From positions 42,244 through 48,496 of the forward strand of contig PAWW01000043.1 in NCBI GenBank assembly GCA_002714255.1: DNA of 6,253 bases. The letters are read 5' to 3'. A program made the position numbers and the translations under genes. Below are positions 5,580 through 6,253 of this stretch, piece after piece. The notes under the pieces are model-generated. The model made no database searches and was not told where the DNA came from. It saw nothing but the letters and a program-made list of their open reading frames with translations. How positions within the stretch are numbered: position 1 is the first letter of the stretch; each line of letters begins with the position of its first letter. The stretch comes from Acidiferrobacteraceae bacterium. GTDB taxonomy: Bacteria > Pseudomonadota > Gammaproteobacteria > Arenicellales > UBA868.

Positions 5580-6107
5580 GTCCGGTCAGCGTGTTCCCAT
5601 CGAGCGATTCCCCTTTACAGTCATTGTGGAGCGAAAACGCCGCGATGACAAATCCTGGACCATCGATCACTGGTCTGTTATTGGCCTATTGCCTGCACAA
5701 GCGAGCAAAGGGTTTGAAAAGACGATGCTACGAGACGATGGTCATTTGAGCCAGTATAGTTGGAGCGGCTAGGATGTTGCACTCTACCTGGATGATGTTG
5801 AGAGTTATTATTTTAATCTGGAGGGTGAGAGCCCTCGATATTTGTTGTCGGTGAATATGCTGACGCCGAAGATGAGACAGGCGAAATTGTTCCTTTACTC
5901 GTGACATTGAGTTACCACGAAGCCGCCTCTTACATGGAGACAGACAGCCCAATTTTTAACCTGCCGATTCCCGGAGAGATTCAGTTGTGGGTGGGGCAGT
6001 ATGTGCTGGATAACTATCGACCGGTAGAAAAGAAGAAACGTAAGCGCCAGCGTTGGCAGCAAGATGCGTGGGTGCGCAACAAGCGACCGCTTGGGGAATA
6101 TCGCTGA
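5566..6107 (+). pseudogene. DUF3305 family protein gene, broken by one stop and one frameshift
   Basis: Read through two lesions, this encodes about 180 residues of a DUF3305 protein, a family of unknown function usually found beside DUF3306 and formate dehydrogenase genes. Piece one (5566-5769) has the N-terminal strand FPFTVIVERKRRDDKSW and ends at TAG 5770-5772 after QYSWSG. The same frame goes on with DVALYLDDVESYYFNLEGE, a clear family block. At 5841-5843 (TTT) the sense jumps by one base to the frame that reads FVVGEYADAEDE and then VTLSYHEAASYME, LPIPGEIQLWVGQYVLDNYRP and a basic tail (EKKKRKRQRWQQ), ending at TGA 6105-6107. Restoring one T (TTT to TTTT) joins the frames exactly; the TAG probably replaces a Leu or similar codon. 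The stretch 5773-5900 looks non-coding only because of these lesions. Sense is preserved on both sides, so the damage is recent or a sequence error. If real, only a 68-residue fragment is made. Confidence 0.8.
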
Positions 6108-6138
6108 TGGATGTGTTTGAGCAATAGGCTGGATTTTT

Positions 6139-6253
6139 ATGCGTGAGTCACGGAGTTTTTATGCTCGTTGGTCGCGTCGCAAGCTGGAGAGCAAGACGAA
6201 TTCAGACGTCGTCGACAATAGTGTCTCGACCGAACGCGATGTAGATGCAGAGC
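6139..6253 (+). CDS. DUF3306 family protein, N-terminal part (runs off the window)
   Basis: The first 38 codons of a frame that stays open to the window edge. The start, MRESRSFYARWSRRKLESK, matches the usual opening of DUF3306 proteins, where an aromatic residue precedes an (A/S)RWSRRK block. These proteins have unknown function and normally follow a DUF3305 gene in formate dehydrogenase clusters. Residues after 19 are polar and acidic (VDNSVSTERDVDAE), typical of the variable region of this family. ATG 6139 has AGGCTGGA (6126-6133) just upstream as ribosome site, with GGA 5 nt from the ATG. It begins 31 bp after the DUF3305 stop, so both are probably co-transcribed, and later genes of the cluster should lie to the right. 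The call rests on a short piece plus strong context. Confidence 0.7.
   Translation, partial: MRESRSFYARWSRRKLESKTNSDVVDNSVSTERDVDAE

Noticed and set aside
5770..5852. Stop readthrough (TAG as an amino acid) plus programmed frameshift in the DUF3305 gene
   Set aside because: The codon is TAG, not the TGA used for selenocysteine, and nothing points to pyrrolysine. The shift site (CGA TAT TTG) has no slippery heptamer. A T loss in a homopolymer is simpler.
6107..6127. Six-residue frame starting on the DUF3305 stop (TGATG)
   Set aside because: Too short to judge and without a ribosome site; most likely chance ahead of DUF3306.

Overview
The window looks like chromosomal DNA from a proteobacterium, most likely a gammaproteobacterium. 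This is inferred from gene content (a TcuA-like flavoprotein, the short DUF6494 protein, and an FdhD/DUF3305/DUF3306 formate dehydrogenase accessory cluster) and from a base composition that looks, by eye, slightly above 50% G+C. No species can be named. There is no RNA gene, insertion sequence, CRISPR array or phage gene. Both ends cut through genes.

Left part (1-3383): the 3' end of a YtcJ-like amidohydrolase, then a complete FAD-dependent oxidoreductase of the TcuA/fumarate reductase flavoprotein type on the same strand. A complete major facilitator transporter lies tail to tail with it, and their 3' ends overlap by 14 bp. Hydrolase, flavin oxidoreductase and transporter would fit uptake and breakdown of a small organic acid or amide, but the substrate is not visible.

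Middle part (3384-4612): a 148-bp divergent spacer, a 68-residue DUF6494 protein whose true start lies well inside a longer open frame, and a soluble ABC ATPase resembling the ModF/YlmA group with no permease beside it.

Right part (4613-6253): fdhD, which encodes the sulfurtransferase that activates the molybdenum/tungsten cofactor of formate dehydrogenase, is read leftward. Divergent from it, across a 59-bp spacer with a good promoter, is a DUF3305 gene. It is followed by the start of a DUF3306 gene that runs off the end. The formate dehydrogenase genes themselves probably lie to the right of the window.

The two most notable points are these. (1) The DUF3305 gene is broken twice, by an in-frame TAG and by a one-base frameshift in a T run, while the coding sense on either side is well preserved. 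(2) FdhD lacks the usual second cysteine of its CxxC motif (it has CGQG) but carries a different CxxC (CALC) about 50 residues later. A weaker pattern is that two genes (ABC ATPase and DUF3305) have no Shine-Dalgarno and a -10-like box exactly 8 nt before the ATG, as expected of leaderless mRNAs.
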